Notes: generated by a model not told the origin, from the sequence alone. Positions 1 to 10,945 are shown, counted from the stretch's first letter. The stretch: 64,000 nt of DNA from Bemisia tabaci (GCF_918797505.1 NC_092793.1:46798243-46862242), one strand, 5' to 3'. Made by a program: numbers and translations.

Positions 1-103
1 AAATTCGATTTCGAAAATTTGAACGTCACGGCTCTCCTCGCTTTCGCGGCAGCCCTGTCGTTCTCTTAGCTCCACAATTCGTTCCAGTTTATAATTCTTG
101 CAA

Positions 104-328
104 AACTGGAAAAAAAACACATTGGATCTAGATTCCGGACTCCTAAAAACATCGACAAGAAAAATTACTCTTGATTATTCAATCAGAATCTAGCTTAAAT
201 CAAGAACCAAGCCTCTTAATCCAAGCGGATTTCGTTTTGATACAAGCAAAAATCCGATTGAATCAAGAGTATTTTTTCTTGTCAATGTTTTCAAGAGACT
301 CTAGATCCAATGTGTTTTTTTGCCAGTG
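104..328. mobile_element. Family F MITE, copy 1
   Basis: A foldback of about 225 bp bounded by actgg and ccagtg. The arms share the motif CACATTGGATCTAGA followed by a gactct and aacat-cgacaag core, and by ACTCTTGATT / AATCAAGAGT inside. A second copy is at 22751-23007. There is no coding capacity. Confidence 0.75.
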
Positions 329-724
329 AACCGCGGTGAAAGTGTGATCTTCCCGCCCATTTCTGACACTGGGTCCCTCGGAAAATATCCGGCAACTAGG
401 GACCACCACTGCCAGGCTCGCACAAGGTGATTTTAAAGTCGCGAGAAGTCCCCTAATCATCCCTCCCTCCCCTCGCAGCCGTCCCGTCACCCGTCCCTCA
501 GCTAATCCTCGTAATTTATCGTCCCCCCCCCCCCTCCCCTCCTTTCCGACCAACTTCTCCAGGGCCCTGGTCCCCCGCCAAAGTTGCTGGACCGAAAAAG
601 TTGGGATTCCGCGGTTTTTGAGGCGCGGCTCCTCTCTTAACTTGTGTTTTATGACGAGCCGTGACGTCTAGTCATGAATCTCAATTTTGGTGTCATTAGC
701 GCGCTGTTGAAGTCGGCGCTCCTC
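329..724. other. Gene-free spacer
   Basis: Moderately GC-rich DNA with a run of C at about 520-533. I see no gene, RNA or recognisable repeat. Confidence 0.5.
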
Positions 725-1206
725 CGGCGCACAGTGGAACGAGTCATTAGGAGACGTTCGACAAAATTCAGAAACTTGAAACGCTTATAACTCCGTTTAT
801 ACAAAACTATGAGGCTTTAAAGTGGTTCCATTGATTTCCTCGTGAAATTGCCTTCGGTAAGCACTCCTTGAAATTTAATATGTGACGAAATAAACATAAT
901 TATATAAGAAAGCCACCTAAATCTCAAAAGGATAGATAAAGAGAAGAATGATAAAGGGACGAAGCGGCGCACGGTGGTTCGAGTCAGCACGCGAGGTTGG
1001 ACGGACATTGGAAACTTTAAACGCTTACAACTCCGTTTATATGAGACTTTGAGGTTCTAATAGTGGTTCGATTGATTTCCTCGTGAAATTGCCATCGGAA
1101 AGCACCCCTTGAAATTTAATATGTGACGAAATAAACATCAAAATTTGCAGTTTTAGTCAAGAATTTCATGTTCGACCTCTCTTATTGACTCGATACACTG
1201 TGTGGC
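725..1206. mobile_element. Family B: truncated plus complete copy in tandem
   Basis: A partial copy (725 to about 960) abuts a complete copy (964-1206, about 243 bp). The complete copy has inverted termini GCGGCGCACGGTGG and CACTGTGTGGCG. Shared interior landmarks are AACTCCGTTTATA, TTTCCTCGTGAAATTG and TGTGACGAAATAAACAT. The family recurs at 20819-21355 and 44652-45159, each with an element inserted. Confidence 0.8.
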
Positions 1207-2324
1207 GTAATGGCGTATCTCGATTGCCGAAGAGCCCCAGAAGACATGAATTTCCATACGAAACAGGGTTCACGTGGAAATTGAGATACGCCCTTATGTC
1301 CCTAGGGGCGACGGAGCGTGCTCGCGGCCGCAGCGCGCAGTGCAACGAACCATCGGGAGAGGTTTGACAAGAAATCTGTAGATCGAAGCATCTGAGATTA
1401 ATCTACCTAAACTAATTAGTGAGTGCATGCGAGTGCAGAAATGCTTTAATGAAGAGTATCGACGAATTAAAAATGCTATCATTGTGAAAAGGTACCAACG
1501 ACTTTTTTCGATGTGATTTTCGTGCGATTTAACGTGTTGAAAGTTTCTTCTTTTGGCTGTATTTCTCGCATGCTACAGACCTGCTTACGCTCAGGTTTTA
1601 CATTTTTGGAAACGAACAGAAAAAATGTCTTCCAAGGTTGTAATTTGTTCAAAATAACCCTCGATATTAAAACGAGTGTAATAATTATGGTTTCAAACAA
1701 TAATTTTCGCCTTCTTCTTTGTTTTTTCAGGTAAGTTCCAGTCTCGCTCGAGATGTTTTCCATGTTCTGATTCTTTTCGCATACAGCTAAGGTAAAAGTC
1801 CCTTTTGTTTTTCTGTCGGTTCATACTGCCTGTTCATCTTTGCCGAGACCGAAAAATGAGGGTTTGTGACTCTTAGATCATTTTTTTCAAACCCTACTCG
1901 TACTATTTGCAATATCCACATTCTTAATAATTAGTACATTGCATTGTTACTTCGTTGAATTTATTCCAGAAGAAATTCAACGGGTGTGTAAAGATGCCAT
2001 TTTGTGTTAAATTGCAGTCGTACTTACGAGCACTCAGCACCATGAAAGCCTATTCGGTGCGACCAATCAGAGAGCAGCACACAAATTGTCGCCTCTCTCA
2101 CGAAAGAACGTAACTTCATTTCAATGTCGCCAAATTTCCCCGCGCAAATTGCACTTTAACCAGGAGAATTTTGAGAATTTCGTATTGAAAATTTCTCTAA
2201 GAATTTTCCTCTGATCTCGTGTAAATTCAGAAAATTTTCAAGAAATAAAAATCGAGTAGGTACATTTTTGTAAAAAATTGAATCGTCAGAGTCAATTTTG
2301 CAACCTCGGAATGGACTTCAGTTC
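1207..2324. other. Gene-free spacer with short inverted motif
   Basis: At 1211-1291 an inverted pair (GGCGTATCTCGATT / TTGAGATACGCCC) with an internal cagggttcacgtg motif resembles sequence at 18720-18765. The rest, about 1 kb, shows no supported gene. Confidence 0.4.
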
Positions 2325-2655
2325 CTTAATGGAGAATTTGCACACAAAAATTTTATTGCTTCTTCTGAAAGTGCCCAATGAGCTGAGTTCGCTGTATTTT
2401 TCATAATTTTTTTCTGATATGGGAAATTGGAGAAAAATGTATTTAAAAGTGAGAAAATGTGCCGCCTTATGACGTCATCTGGCGGCATTTCCCATTTAAA
2501 CACATGTATTTTAGCAGAATCGGTTATTTTGTCATATCTCCTCAAGTAATTGCTCACTTTATGAATCAAGGCTATCCTCGTGTTTAGTTCACTCAGTAGA
2601 TTTCACTTAAACACGGAATTCATCAAATTTCAGACCCTTGCAAATTCTCCATCGA
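2325..2655. mobile_element. Short-TIR element related to the 3102-3609 foldback
   Basis: Perfect 14-bp inverted termini ATGGAGAATTTGCA and TGCAAATTCTCCAT bound about 330 bp without coding capacity. The termini resemble those of the larger foldback just downstream (AATGGAGAAGTTGCA), suggesting one family. Confidence 0.5.
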
Positions 2656-3101
2656 CGGAATGACCACACGCTCCCCATAAGTGCTCAGGTACTCCAGAAC
2701 TTGGTGCCTCGCAAATCGAAAACGAGGTTGCATTTCGAGTGTCGATGGTTGGAGCGCGGCTCTCGTCTGAATGATTAGTGCCGTTGACACGAAACCCTCG
2801 TCCCTCTCTGGTCCCTGCGATTCGTCGATGACGTCATCGTTTTGTATCAATTGCCCACGAGCTACCATGCGTCGGCAAATACCGAATCATGCGGCCGAGA
2901 AAGCAGTCAACCCGAAATTTTCCGCCCATTATAATATTGGGGTCAACCGGCTCCCATTTGTTCATAAATGTCCGTGGTCAAAGGCTGCCTCTTTTGAGTG
3001 CAAATACAGAAGAGAGGAATAGGGTCGTAAAAAATTTCAAACCGTATTTCGTTTCTCACCATATTTTTCGTTTTCACCTCATCGAAAGCCCGCTTTTCTC
3101 T

Positions 3102-3609
3102 AATGGAGAAGTTGCATGTGTGAGGGATTTGCGATTTGACCATTGATTCTTCTGTAAAAGTGCGCGAGAAACACGATGGTGCCACTGGTTTTCTCTGAAA
3201 TCATCTCCCAAGCGCAAAAAGAGCTCTCAACGTGAGACCAAAATGGAGGGGATATCCCACACTATCCTGAGAGTCCACCTCTACATCAAGACAAACTCTC
3301 CATGCAAAGATAGGGAGCAAATACATTAGCAGGATTGCCGTCTTTTCAGTTTTGGAGTCCCCAAATAAAGTGGCAGCCATGTCAATGTATTTGCTCCCTA
3401 TCTTTGCATGGGGAGTTTGTCTTGATGTAGACGTGGACTCTCAGGGTAGGGTGGGATGTCCCCTCCATTTTAGCCTCAACTTGAGAGCTTTTTTTGAGCT
3501 TGGGAGTTGATTTTAGAGGAAACAGTAGCACCATCGTGTTTCTCGCGAACTTTTACACAAAAATCAGTAGTCAAATCGCAAATTCCTCTCACATGCAACA
3601 TCTCCATTC
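3102..3609. mobile_element. 508-bp foldback element
   Basis: Two arms of about 230 bp (3102-3331 and 3380-3609) are inverted copies of each other, separated by about 48 bp. Terminal motif is AATGGAGAAGTTGCATGTG; interior matches include CACGATGGTGCCACTG, CCAAAATGGAGGGGATATCC and AAGATAGGGAGCAAATACAT. No ORF of note. Confidence 0.85.
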
Positions 3610-3946
3610 TGTGCGCAGCGCAACTGACCCAGTAGAAAACGAGGGATGCCAGAGAATTTTGGTGAAGGAAAGCCTGGAAAAGTCGGGGTTTGCCGGTCGA
3701 GACTATTGTAGGAAGTTTGCTTCGTTCGTGGTCCGATGAAGTTGGGAACTCTCCTTTGATCGCGTACAAAACTCATATCGATCGCTGCACCCCGGCCAAT
3801 CGGGCATTATTACGATTCCATTGAATTACAGTCGGTCTCAGCTCAGCCAGCCTGCCAGCCCGCGATGACAAACCACCGTTTTTCGTATCCGTTAATGACA
3901 GTTTAACCAGGGACCAGCGGGTACGAAACGGGGAATGACACTCAGT
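3610..3946. other. Gene-free spacer
   Basis: No gene, RNA or recognised repeat seen in this stretch. Confidence 0.5.
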
Positions 3947-4494
3947 GCGGGCCGATTATTGAAATTAATAGACAAAGCTATAGACAAAGAAGACATAGGG
4001 AGTATGGAGCGATCTTATTGGTTGAAATCGGTGGTTCCTATCGACAAAGGGAGAAAATGATAGACTAACTGTCGGGTTTCTCGTGGGTTGCCGTTAGTAA
4101 GTCTATTACCTACTGCCTTTGTCCATTGCAACCACCAGCTTCCACCAATAGGTTCCCTCCATATTCCTTTTGTCATCTTTGTCTGTAGCTTTGTCGATCA
4201 ATTTGAATAATCGGCCCGTTGCGGGCCGATTATTCAAATTGATAGACAAAGCTATGGACAAAGGAAACAATAGAGATATGGAGAGATCCTATTGGTGGAA
4301 ACGGGTTGTTGCAACGGAAAAAAGGAGGTAGGTAATAGACTAACTAACGGCAACCCACGAGAAACCCGACAGTTAGTCTATCATTTTCTCCCTTTGTCGA
4401 TAGGAACCACCGATTTCAACCAATAAGATCGCTCCATACTCCCTATGTCTTCTTTGTCTATAGCTGTGTCGATCAATTTGAATAATCGGCCCGC
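3947..4494. mobile_element. Family A MITE pair, head to head, forming a palindrome
   Basis: Two units, 3947-4219 and 4221-4494, are inverted copies of each other. Each unit is itself an inverted repeat with termini GCGGGCCGATTATT. Landmarks are GATAGACAAAGCTAT, GATAGACTAACTGTCGGG and CGATCTTATTGGTTGAAATC. Together they form a near-perfect palindrome of about 548 bp. A single unit is at 22472-22738 and a fragment at 11880-12077. Confidence 0.85.
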
Positions 4495-4562
4495 AGCAGA
4501 CATCCAGAGTCGATGATGCCGAATTTGAGCTGCCTCGCCTCGATGTGCCAGCGTTACCATCC

Positions 4563-4814
4563 TGCCGTGCTAAGGAAAAACGCCGTTTGAGCCTTCAAAC
4601 ATTGCCAAGTTTCCTTCGGTAAAAACCGAAATCCCTGGGAAATTTGTGAATATTTTTTAATAAAATTTTCAGATAATTTTGTTCGCAATTTAATCTAGAA
4701 TATCTGAAAATTTCGAGAAAAAATGTATATTAATGCTATTAAAAATACTCATTTTATCGAGGGAAATTTGGCAACTCTCGAATGCTCATACGGCTTTCTT
4801 CCTTGGCACGGCAG
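4563..4814. mobile_element. Family N MITE, copy 1
   Basis: About 250 bp with inverted termini TGCCGTGCTAAGGAA and TTCCTTGGCACGGCA; the inner arms include ACATTGCCAAGTTTCC and GGAAATTTGGCAACT. A second copy is at 25521-25770, with fragments at 7355-7440 and 8818-8935. Confidence 0.75.
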
Positions 4815-4997
4815 CATTGACTGGCCGTTCATAAACAATTACTCGTCAATTTTTCCAGTTTCTCAGTACTCTGCCCCCGCCCCTCTTTAATCGTCTTAGT
4901 TTTTGTTGGCACGTACAGCCCTCAAAAGACCCCAAAATTTAATTTTTGCCGATTTCTCTTTGTACGTTTGGATATGCAATGAAGACTTGAGCAAGTT

Positions 4998-5017
4998 CCC
5001 CCCCCCCCCCCCCCCCC
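4998..5017 (+). repeat. Poly-C tract of 20
   Basis: A run of 20 cytosines, the longest of many poly-C/G tracts in the window. Confidence 0.95.
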
Positions 5018-5154
5018 GTTGAAATATTACAACATTTCAGGCGGTTCATCCTTCTTGAGCCCCCACTTTTTAATTCGCCCATTCTTTCTGTATAAATGGG
5101 AATGCGGCTCAGACTGTCCACTGCTTCGGAGAATCCGATTCTACCTAAGCAGTG

Positions 5155-5543
5155 GTTTTTTTAGGGCGGTCCGGCAGTACTGATAAAGTACGGAAACGCA
5201 AGAATTCACGGAAATCGCTCGATGCCACGTGTGTGCTTTTAGACAGCCTGAAAAGTATGCAATCTCTCGTGCATTAATGATTAGTCCAGTATTTACCCAC
5301 TAGATTGCGATTGTACAGCCTGAGATCTTCAGGCCTGCATGAGCCAAGTGGCTACGTCATTTGCGTCGCAATTCGCTTCACGTGAAAGAAGCATTTTCGA
5401 AATTTCTTGAATTCACTCACTGAAAGGTACAGTAGAAGTACTGAATTGGTCTGATGAGGAGGCACTCACCGAAATTTTTGGGAAATTTTTGTAAAAGGAT
5501 GTTAAAATACTTTTTTTACCAGCTAGTGTTCGGAGACACCCTG
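5155..5543. mobile_element. Family D element, long form, left end eroded
   Basis: Contains the family-D signatures AGGGCGGTCCGG and TACTGA-AAAGTACGGAA and ends with GAGACACCCTG, the inverted form of the family terminus. Its interior resembles the copy at 18966-19650, with the shared stretch GGCTACGTCATTT. Confidence 0.6.
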
Positions 5544-5979
5544 GTGTGACTTCTGAAGCACTGTTTAGTGATGGTATCATTTTTCTTTGGTCAGGAAGCA
5601 GATTTGTATCTGGTAGGGAGCATGGATGGATTGCGGGCGTCGAGTTGGCAGCCCTCGTCGGGCGACCCGGTGTCATCGCGAGCGTGGGTGGGGGCGGACA
5701 GGGAGGAATAATGGACGGCCTTGGGGCGCGCGTTGAACGACGGTGGCGCGAAGAGACGAGACACAAGCGCGAGGCGATGTGGCTGCAGCGAGGAGGCATG
5801 ATCAGAAGCTATAAAAAGCGGCCGTCGTCGACGTCGCGTCGCGTCGAGGAGAAATTGGCATGGCGGGAAGCATTGCGATGACGTAGACGGAGCAATGAGC
5901 ATTGAAAGAAAAAGGCGCATGCGAAGGAATACGTAATTGACGAGGGGGTCTGATTAGCAGGAAGTTAGCAGATGAATTT
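5544..5979. other. GC-rich spacer with a TATA-like sequence
   Basis: GC-rich stretch with CG-rich runs around 5819-5850 and a TATA-like CTATAAAAAGCGG near 5808. Open frames of 109-128 codons overlap on both strands but show no recognisable domain and probably reflect base composition. Could be a promoter; not supported further. Confidence 0.25.
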
Positions 5980-6044
5980 ATGTATCAAGTTCATTGCACG
6001 CGGATAAGATGTTGTCTCTTTTCAATCAAATTCTACTTTTTTAT

Positions 6045-6365
6045 CATCGTTCTTCTTGTTCTTCTTCTTTTCCCTCTTCTTCCTTTTCCTCTTCTTTTTC
6101 TTCTAATTCTACTTCTTTTTCTTTTTCTTTCCTTTCTTCTTTTTCTACTCCTTCTTTCTATTCTTCCATTTCATCGTCCTCTTCCTCTTCTTTTTCTTCT
6201 TATTCTTCTTCGAATTCTACTTCTTTTTCTCTATCTTCTTCTTCATTTTCCTCTCTTTTTCTTCTTCTCCTTCTTCTTCTTCTTCTTCTCTTCTTCTTCT
6301 CTTCTTCTTCTCTTTCTTCTTCTTTTGTTTCTTCTTCTTCTCTTTTTTCTTCTTCTTCATCAGCG
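6045..6365 (+). repeat. (TTC/TCT)n polypyrimidine microsatellite
   Basis: About 320 bases of almost uninterrupted pyrimidine on the plus strand, mostly TTC/TTTC units. It produces artificial Leu/Ser/Phe-only reading frames. Confidence 0.95.
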
Positions 6366-7230
6366 GTTCACAGAGTTACCGCGAGATTCACTAAAAAGTG
6401 CTGAATGTGGCCCCTTAATTTGGTCCATAGGAGCCCCTTGGGGACCCCTTGTAGCGAAAGTTTAGGGACGCTCGCCTATTACCTCCCTGAGCCAGCTCGT
6501 CCCTGAATCTAACCCACCTAACCTAACGTGCACCGTAAGTGCACGTACCATTATAATGTAGGCAGTAGATACCTTAATTATACGTATGGATGACAAGAAT
6601 AGATTGAATTTATTTCCGCCATCTTTCTGGTTGATTAAATCGTCGCCTCCCATTCGAAGAGACGTAGTTTCAATCGAAGGTCGCCGAATTGACTCCTATT
6701 CGACCGTCCAATATCCATCCACCATTTCGCTGATTCTTACCTGAAGTCGGAAGAAAAATCAGCGAGATTATCAGTTAGGAATTCCGACAATTTCCGGTTT
6801 TGGATGGAACTTAAAAACTTGGAATAATAGTTACGTCCCCTCGTGTGGGAAACAACTAAATCCGACAACCGCGTCGAGTAGTTGCTTCATGATACTCGAA
6901 TGGTAGCCGTCGATTTGTCTGATACAATGTTGATCACGTCTCAAGGCGGGAGAAGCGAGGGGCACTCCTCCCTTGCCCCCCCCCCCATCCGTGGGTGCTC
7001 GTGCGGTCATTTGGCGTGTCAAAGGTGAATTTCACGACGGCGCCCATTCTGTTCCTGATCCGCCCCTCCGTCGATGATATTGAACGTCTCGCCCGTCGAC
7101 TGCTGCAATGCACCGTCAAATTGATTGATTCGTCGATCGACAGATTTTCCGTGGCGTATCAATACAGAGAGCTCGGTGTGCACCGAATGTGATATCAGTG
7201 AGGCGATTGCACTTGCCGCATCATGGTGGC
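6366..7230. other. Gene-free spacer
   Basis: No supported gene. Contains a C run near 6979-6986 and two CCTAA units near 6513, too few to call a telomeric repeat. Confidence 0.45.
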
Positions 7231-7233
7231 AAC

Positions 7234-7345
7234 TAGAGTCCTTTTATACAGAGAGTTCAGACAACGCGGCTTATGGATGTCACCAACGGAAATAAAGATT
7301 ACACAAATCGGACGTTTTTTGTAATCTTTGTGAGGGTTGTGCTGC
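7234..7345. mobile_element. Family G fragment
   Basis: Starts with TAGAGTCC and TATACAGAGAGTTCAGACA, matching the left terminus of the complete element at 13475-13785, and has AATAAAGATTACA inside. The right terminus is absent. Confidence 0.55.
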
Positions 7346-7475
7346 TGTGTCAAGGAAGAACGCTGTATGAGCCTTCAGACGTTGCCGAATTTCCTTTTAT
7401 AGAATAGGTACTAGTCTTCAGGGAAAGCTGTTTTTTTCCCTCTCATTATTCAGAGAATTTTATTCGGAATCGTGC

Positions 7476-8080
7476 ACGCCGGGCTTGTCGATTTCCTCTG
7501 AACTTTTTGTAGTGGTGAATGCATAGCTGAAGTGCCCTTCAGCTAGAATTGTATTTACAAACGGTGGTTTTTCTACGAGGATTTAAAATAAACGAGTGGT
7601 ACGGAATATAACAAAAGAATATGAACTATGCAAAACGATAATCCGGGTATCGGAACTTGGCTGTTTTGAAAACGCCTTCAATTGCGGCGTGATACCTTAC
7701 GCATTCCGGAGAGTTCAAATAGTTGTATCATTGCGCCGTAAGAATGTGACGGGAGATTTAAATGGAGATAGCCTCCATGCACGCTGGGACGCTGGGCGTG
7801 TCGATTTCCTTTAACATTTTTGCAGTGGTGAATGCATAGCTGAAGTGCGCTTCAGCTAGAATTGTATTTAGCAAATGGGTGGTTTTTATGGGAGTATTAT
7901 AATTAAACAATTGGTACGGAATTAAACAAAAGAATATGAACTATGCAAAACGATAATCCGGGTATCGGAACTTGGCTGTTTTGAAAACGTCTTCAAATGC
8001 GGCGTTATACCTCACGCTTTCCGTAGAGTTCAAATAGTTGTATCATTGCGCCGTAAGAATGTGACGGAAGATTTAAATGG
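7476..8080 (+). repeat. Repeat I: about 313-bp unit in tandem
   Basis: Two direct copies, the second incomplete, share TGTCGATTTCCT, GTGAATGCATAGCTGAAG, AAAACGATAATCCGGGTATC and TAGTTGTATCATTGCGCCGT with a period of about 313 bp (for example 7488 and 7801). More distant copies lie at 19675-19870 and 20185-20375. Confidence 0.75.
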
Positions 8081-8817
8081 AAAATTCATGCAGGCTCGCC
8101 ACATCCCATCTCTGGCCCTGGTACCAGTTTTAAGGTCCGGGCCCCAAGCACGGAGGGGAGGCGGTCCGAGGGGCATCCCCCGAGAAATTTTAGAATTTAT
8201 ACGACTACCTAATTGGACGCATTTTGAAGCTTCCATAAAGAATTTTTCCATCAATTTCTGCGGAATAATTATGTTTTTTTTTATACTTTCAGCACAAAAT
8301 ACTTGCGAATTTTTGCATTCAAAACATCTGGAAAATTTTTATTTTTTTGGGGGAGGGGCATATGATACTATTTTCAGTTCTATGAGGGCCACGCCCCTCT
8401 AAGCTGCCCCTTCGTTTGTCTATGGCAAGGGAGTTGAGCCATGAGCCATTGAAGTCGAGGATGCCCAGACTGGAGACCCTTAGCATCTGACGACGGAAGA
8501 AATTGAAACGCAGTTACTAAAAATGTCCCTCTGTACTGAAAATCTTGAAAATAGATAGAAATTTTCCAAGAAGTATACTTCTTTGAAAATTTAAGAAGAA
8601 TTCTAGAGTGCCCCAGCGTGTTTCTGAAAATCTATTCACCTTTTGCAAAATTTTTAGGGTAAATTGTTCACTTTTTCTTACGAAACAAGGGTTGCATGTG
8701 AATTCGTAGTGGTTTTTCACGGGTAACACGGGCCCCCTCCGGGGCCCGGGACCCGGTACCAGGGACCCAGTATCCCCCCTCCCCCCCCTTGTGGCGGGCC
8801 TGTCGGAATCAGATCTA
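8081..8817. other. Gene-free spacer
   Basis: No supported gene. A GC-rich, partly palindromic patch lies at 8730-8790 (ccggggcccggg, ggtacc) with C runs. Confidence 0.4.
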
Positions 8818-8979
8818 AATTATCTGAAAATTTCTGGAGGGAATACCTATTCATAATTCTCCTAAGAAATAAACATTTTACTGAAGGCAATCTGGCAATT
8901 ATCGAGTGTTCGTACGACGTTTCTATACTTTAAGCTCCAAGACCTCCTAATTTTGCGAAACTGGTAACGCTTAGTTCCA

Positions 8980-9280
8980 GCGTTCTACCGGGCCGATTTT
9001 CATGATTTTTGCGGCTATCGACGGGCAATTGTCTCTAGATAAGCCAACTCTTTTCAGATTTTCAAAATATGGCCCAGGTTTTTTTATATTACGTGGTAAA
9101 GTTGCGAATTCTCCCATTTAAACAATGTAAATTTATACTTTTTGTCATAGTTCGTTTGAGCGTTCTACCGGGCCGATTTCCATGATTTTTGCGTAAATCG
9201 ACAGGTAATAGGCCCTAGATGAGCCCGCTGTAATCAGATTTTGGAAAAAGGACCCAGGTTTTTTTAAAATCACGTTATAA
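8980..9280 (+). repeat. 180-bp tandem duplication
   Basis: GCGTTCTACCGGGCCGATTT at about 8980 recurs at 9160; the two units also share CATGATTTTTGCG, CCCAGGTTTTTTTA and a TCAGATTTT motif. Confidence 0.7.
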
Positions 9281-9429
9281 AAGTGAATGAGTTTACAGAA
9301 TGCTCCGGTACTGCTACCGCTATGCGCGGGAGGATGCGCAGTGGTCGAGGAGGTTGCGCAGTAGCTGTGTAGCCTGCGCATCAGCTCTACACTTATCTAC
9401 ACAAGATTCGCGCCAACGATTTCTCGTCG

Positions 9430-9505
9430 AGCGGTGGCCGAGTCGTCTAAGACGTCGAATGCGTCCACTGGACCTCGATGTGGGTTCGATCCCCGATTCC
9501 ATGAT
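9430..9505 (+). ncRNA. tRNA-like pol III promoter (SINE head or tRNA relic)
   Basis: A-box-like TGGCCGAGTCGTCTAAGACG and B-box-like GGTTCGATCCC lie at tRNA spacing, resembling a Ser/Leu-type tRNA. The seven bases preceding TG do not pair with those after the T arm, so a functional cloverleaf is unlikely. A tRNA-derived SINE head or tRNA pseudogene fits better. Confidence 0.5.
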
Positions 9506-9618
9506 ATCTTAATTATTACCTGACTATCATTGTTCACTGTTTTACTGCAATATTTCATCAAGCAGTCATTCCAAAACGCGTCCTTTTAATTTTAAAGTAA
9601 TTTTAAGTATAAAGTTTA

Positions 9619-10799
9619 AAATGGACCACTAGACAAGTCACGAATTTCAGCATTCTGATACATGTGTCGTAACTAAAATTTCACGTAAAACATGATGCGC
9701 ACAGAAAAAATTACTGCAATGGGCCTGTTGCATGCAAGAGATACAGCCGTGCGAATAGACTATTTAGTGGTTAAATGACATGAAAATTACGATGGTCACA
9801 TTAAAAAAGTCTAAAATACACTCCTTGCTGCGCAATTTGCGTTGTTAGGAACGCGCTTTTTCAAATTTCCCGCGTCTGGGGGCAGTTTTCTAATCACCGG
9901 AAACGAGCAAACGGCGGGCTCGGTGATTTCCGGAAGATGTCGAGTCGTTGTTGTTGTTGTTATTTTTTCCTTCAGTTTGTTTACAAACCCAACGTGATTT
10001 CTTAAAGTGGTCCATATACGCTTTATGCAGTAACCAAATCGATCAACTTTTAAATATCCAACGCAATCCTTCTACATTTCATTTCACGATATCACGAGCT
10101 CCGATTTTTAGGTTATGTTGTCAGTTTTAGTTGACCGGAAATAGCCGCGAGTTGCCGTTAATTGTTTCCGTTAGAAAACTGCCCTCAGACGCGGGAAATT
10201 TGAAAAAGCGCGTTCCTGACAACGCAAATTGCGCAAAAAGGAGTGTATTTCAGACTTTTTTAATGTGAGCATTGTAATTTTCGTGTCATTTAACCACTAA
10301 ATAGTCTATTCGCACGGCTGTATCTCTTGCATGCAACAGGCCCATTAACTCCTTACACGGATATTTCATGATTCTTGATGCGTGAATTCAAACCACCCGC
10401 TCATGAAAACTCAATGCTCTACGTGATTAACATCGCGCGCTAAACATTATCATGACAGTCTCTGCGATATACAAATCTGGCAACCTCAATCTTGACGCTT
10501 TGGCTCAGCTACAGCAAATTTCTTATAGTTTGATGAAGCACATGGTGGGAAATGAACATTGCTTTATTGAGAAGATTGCTAAAACCGGTATAGTGCGCGA
10601 TTTGACTCACGTAGAGCTTCGAGTTTCTTGTGAGCGGGCAGTTCAAATTCCTTGTAACCAATGTGAAATAAAAAGGTTAATATCTCCGTTAGGAGTTGGT
10701 TTCAGTCATTTTCATTGCGCGAATCGTGCTCTGCGTGAAATTTTGGTTTAGAAATATGTATCAGAATCCTTTAATTTGTACCTTGTCTAGTGGTCCATT
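9619..10799. mobile_element. 1.18-kb nested foldback element X
   Basis: Outer inverted termini of about 90 bp begin AATGGACCACTAGACAAG and end with its complement. Inside are second inverted arms (about 9712-9906 and 10157-10346, each about 190 bp) around a 250-bp loop. The left outer and inner arms touch, while about 380 bp separate them on the right. Flanks AAAGTTTA (9611-9618) and AAAGTATA (10800-10807) match at 7 of 8 positions. The 99-codon frame at 10452-10751 shows no recognisable domain. Confidence 0.8.
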
Positions 10800-10866
10800 A
10801 AAGTATATCTCATATCGTAATTTTTAGGGGAAAAATAAAACTAACACTGATAGGAGGGTAAAAATA

Positions 10867-10945
10867 GGGCCGCGAAGCGGCCCAGTGATTGCGCGGAGCG
10901 CCTTCAGGGGGTTGGGCCGCGTAGCGGCCAGGGGGCGTAGCCCCC
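10867..10945. repeat. Cluster of four GC-rich GNA-loop hairpins
   Basis: Perfect palindromes around three-base centres: 10867-10883 (centre gaa), 10891-10901 (gga), 10915-10929 (gta) and 10931-10945 (gta). All share the core GC-GNA-GC. Confidence 0.85.

Noticed and set aside
5808..5822. TATA-box promoter of an upstream gene
   Set aside because: The motif is present but no downstream coding exon or initiator could be tied to it.
5413..5920. Overlapping 109-128 codon frames on both strands
   Set aside because: Caused by high GC and lack of stops; proline/arginine-rich with no domain.
5980..6465. 161-codon frame, Leu/Phe/Ser only
   Set aside because: It is a translation of the TTC/TCT microsatellite; no domain, and the overlapping frame is equally open.
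6505..6525. Interstitial insect telomere repeat (CCTAA)n
   Set aside because: Only two units; chance cannot be excluded.
10452..10751. 99-codon frame inside foldback X
   Set aside because: No motif of a known transposase or host protein recognised, and length is near chance; kept only as a note in the finding on X.
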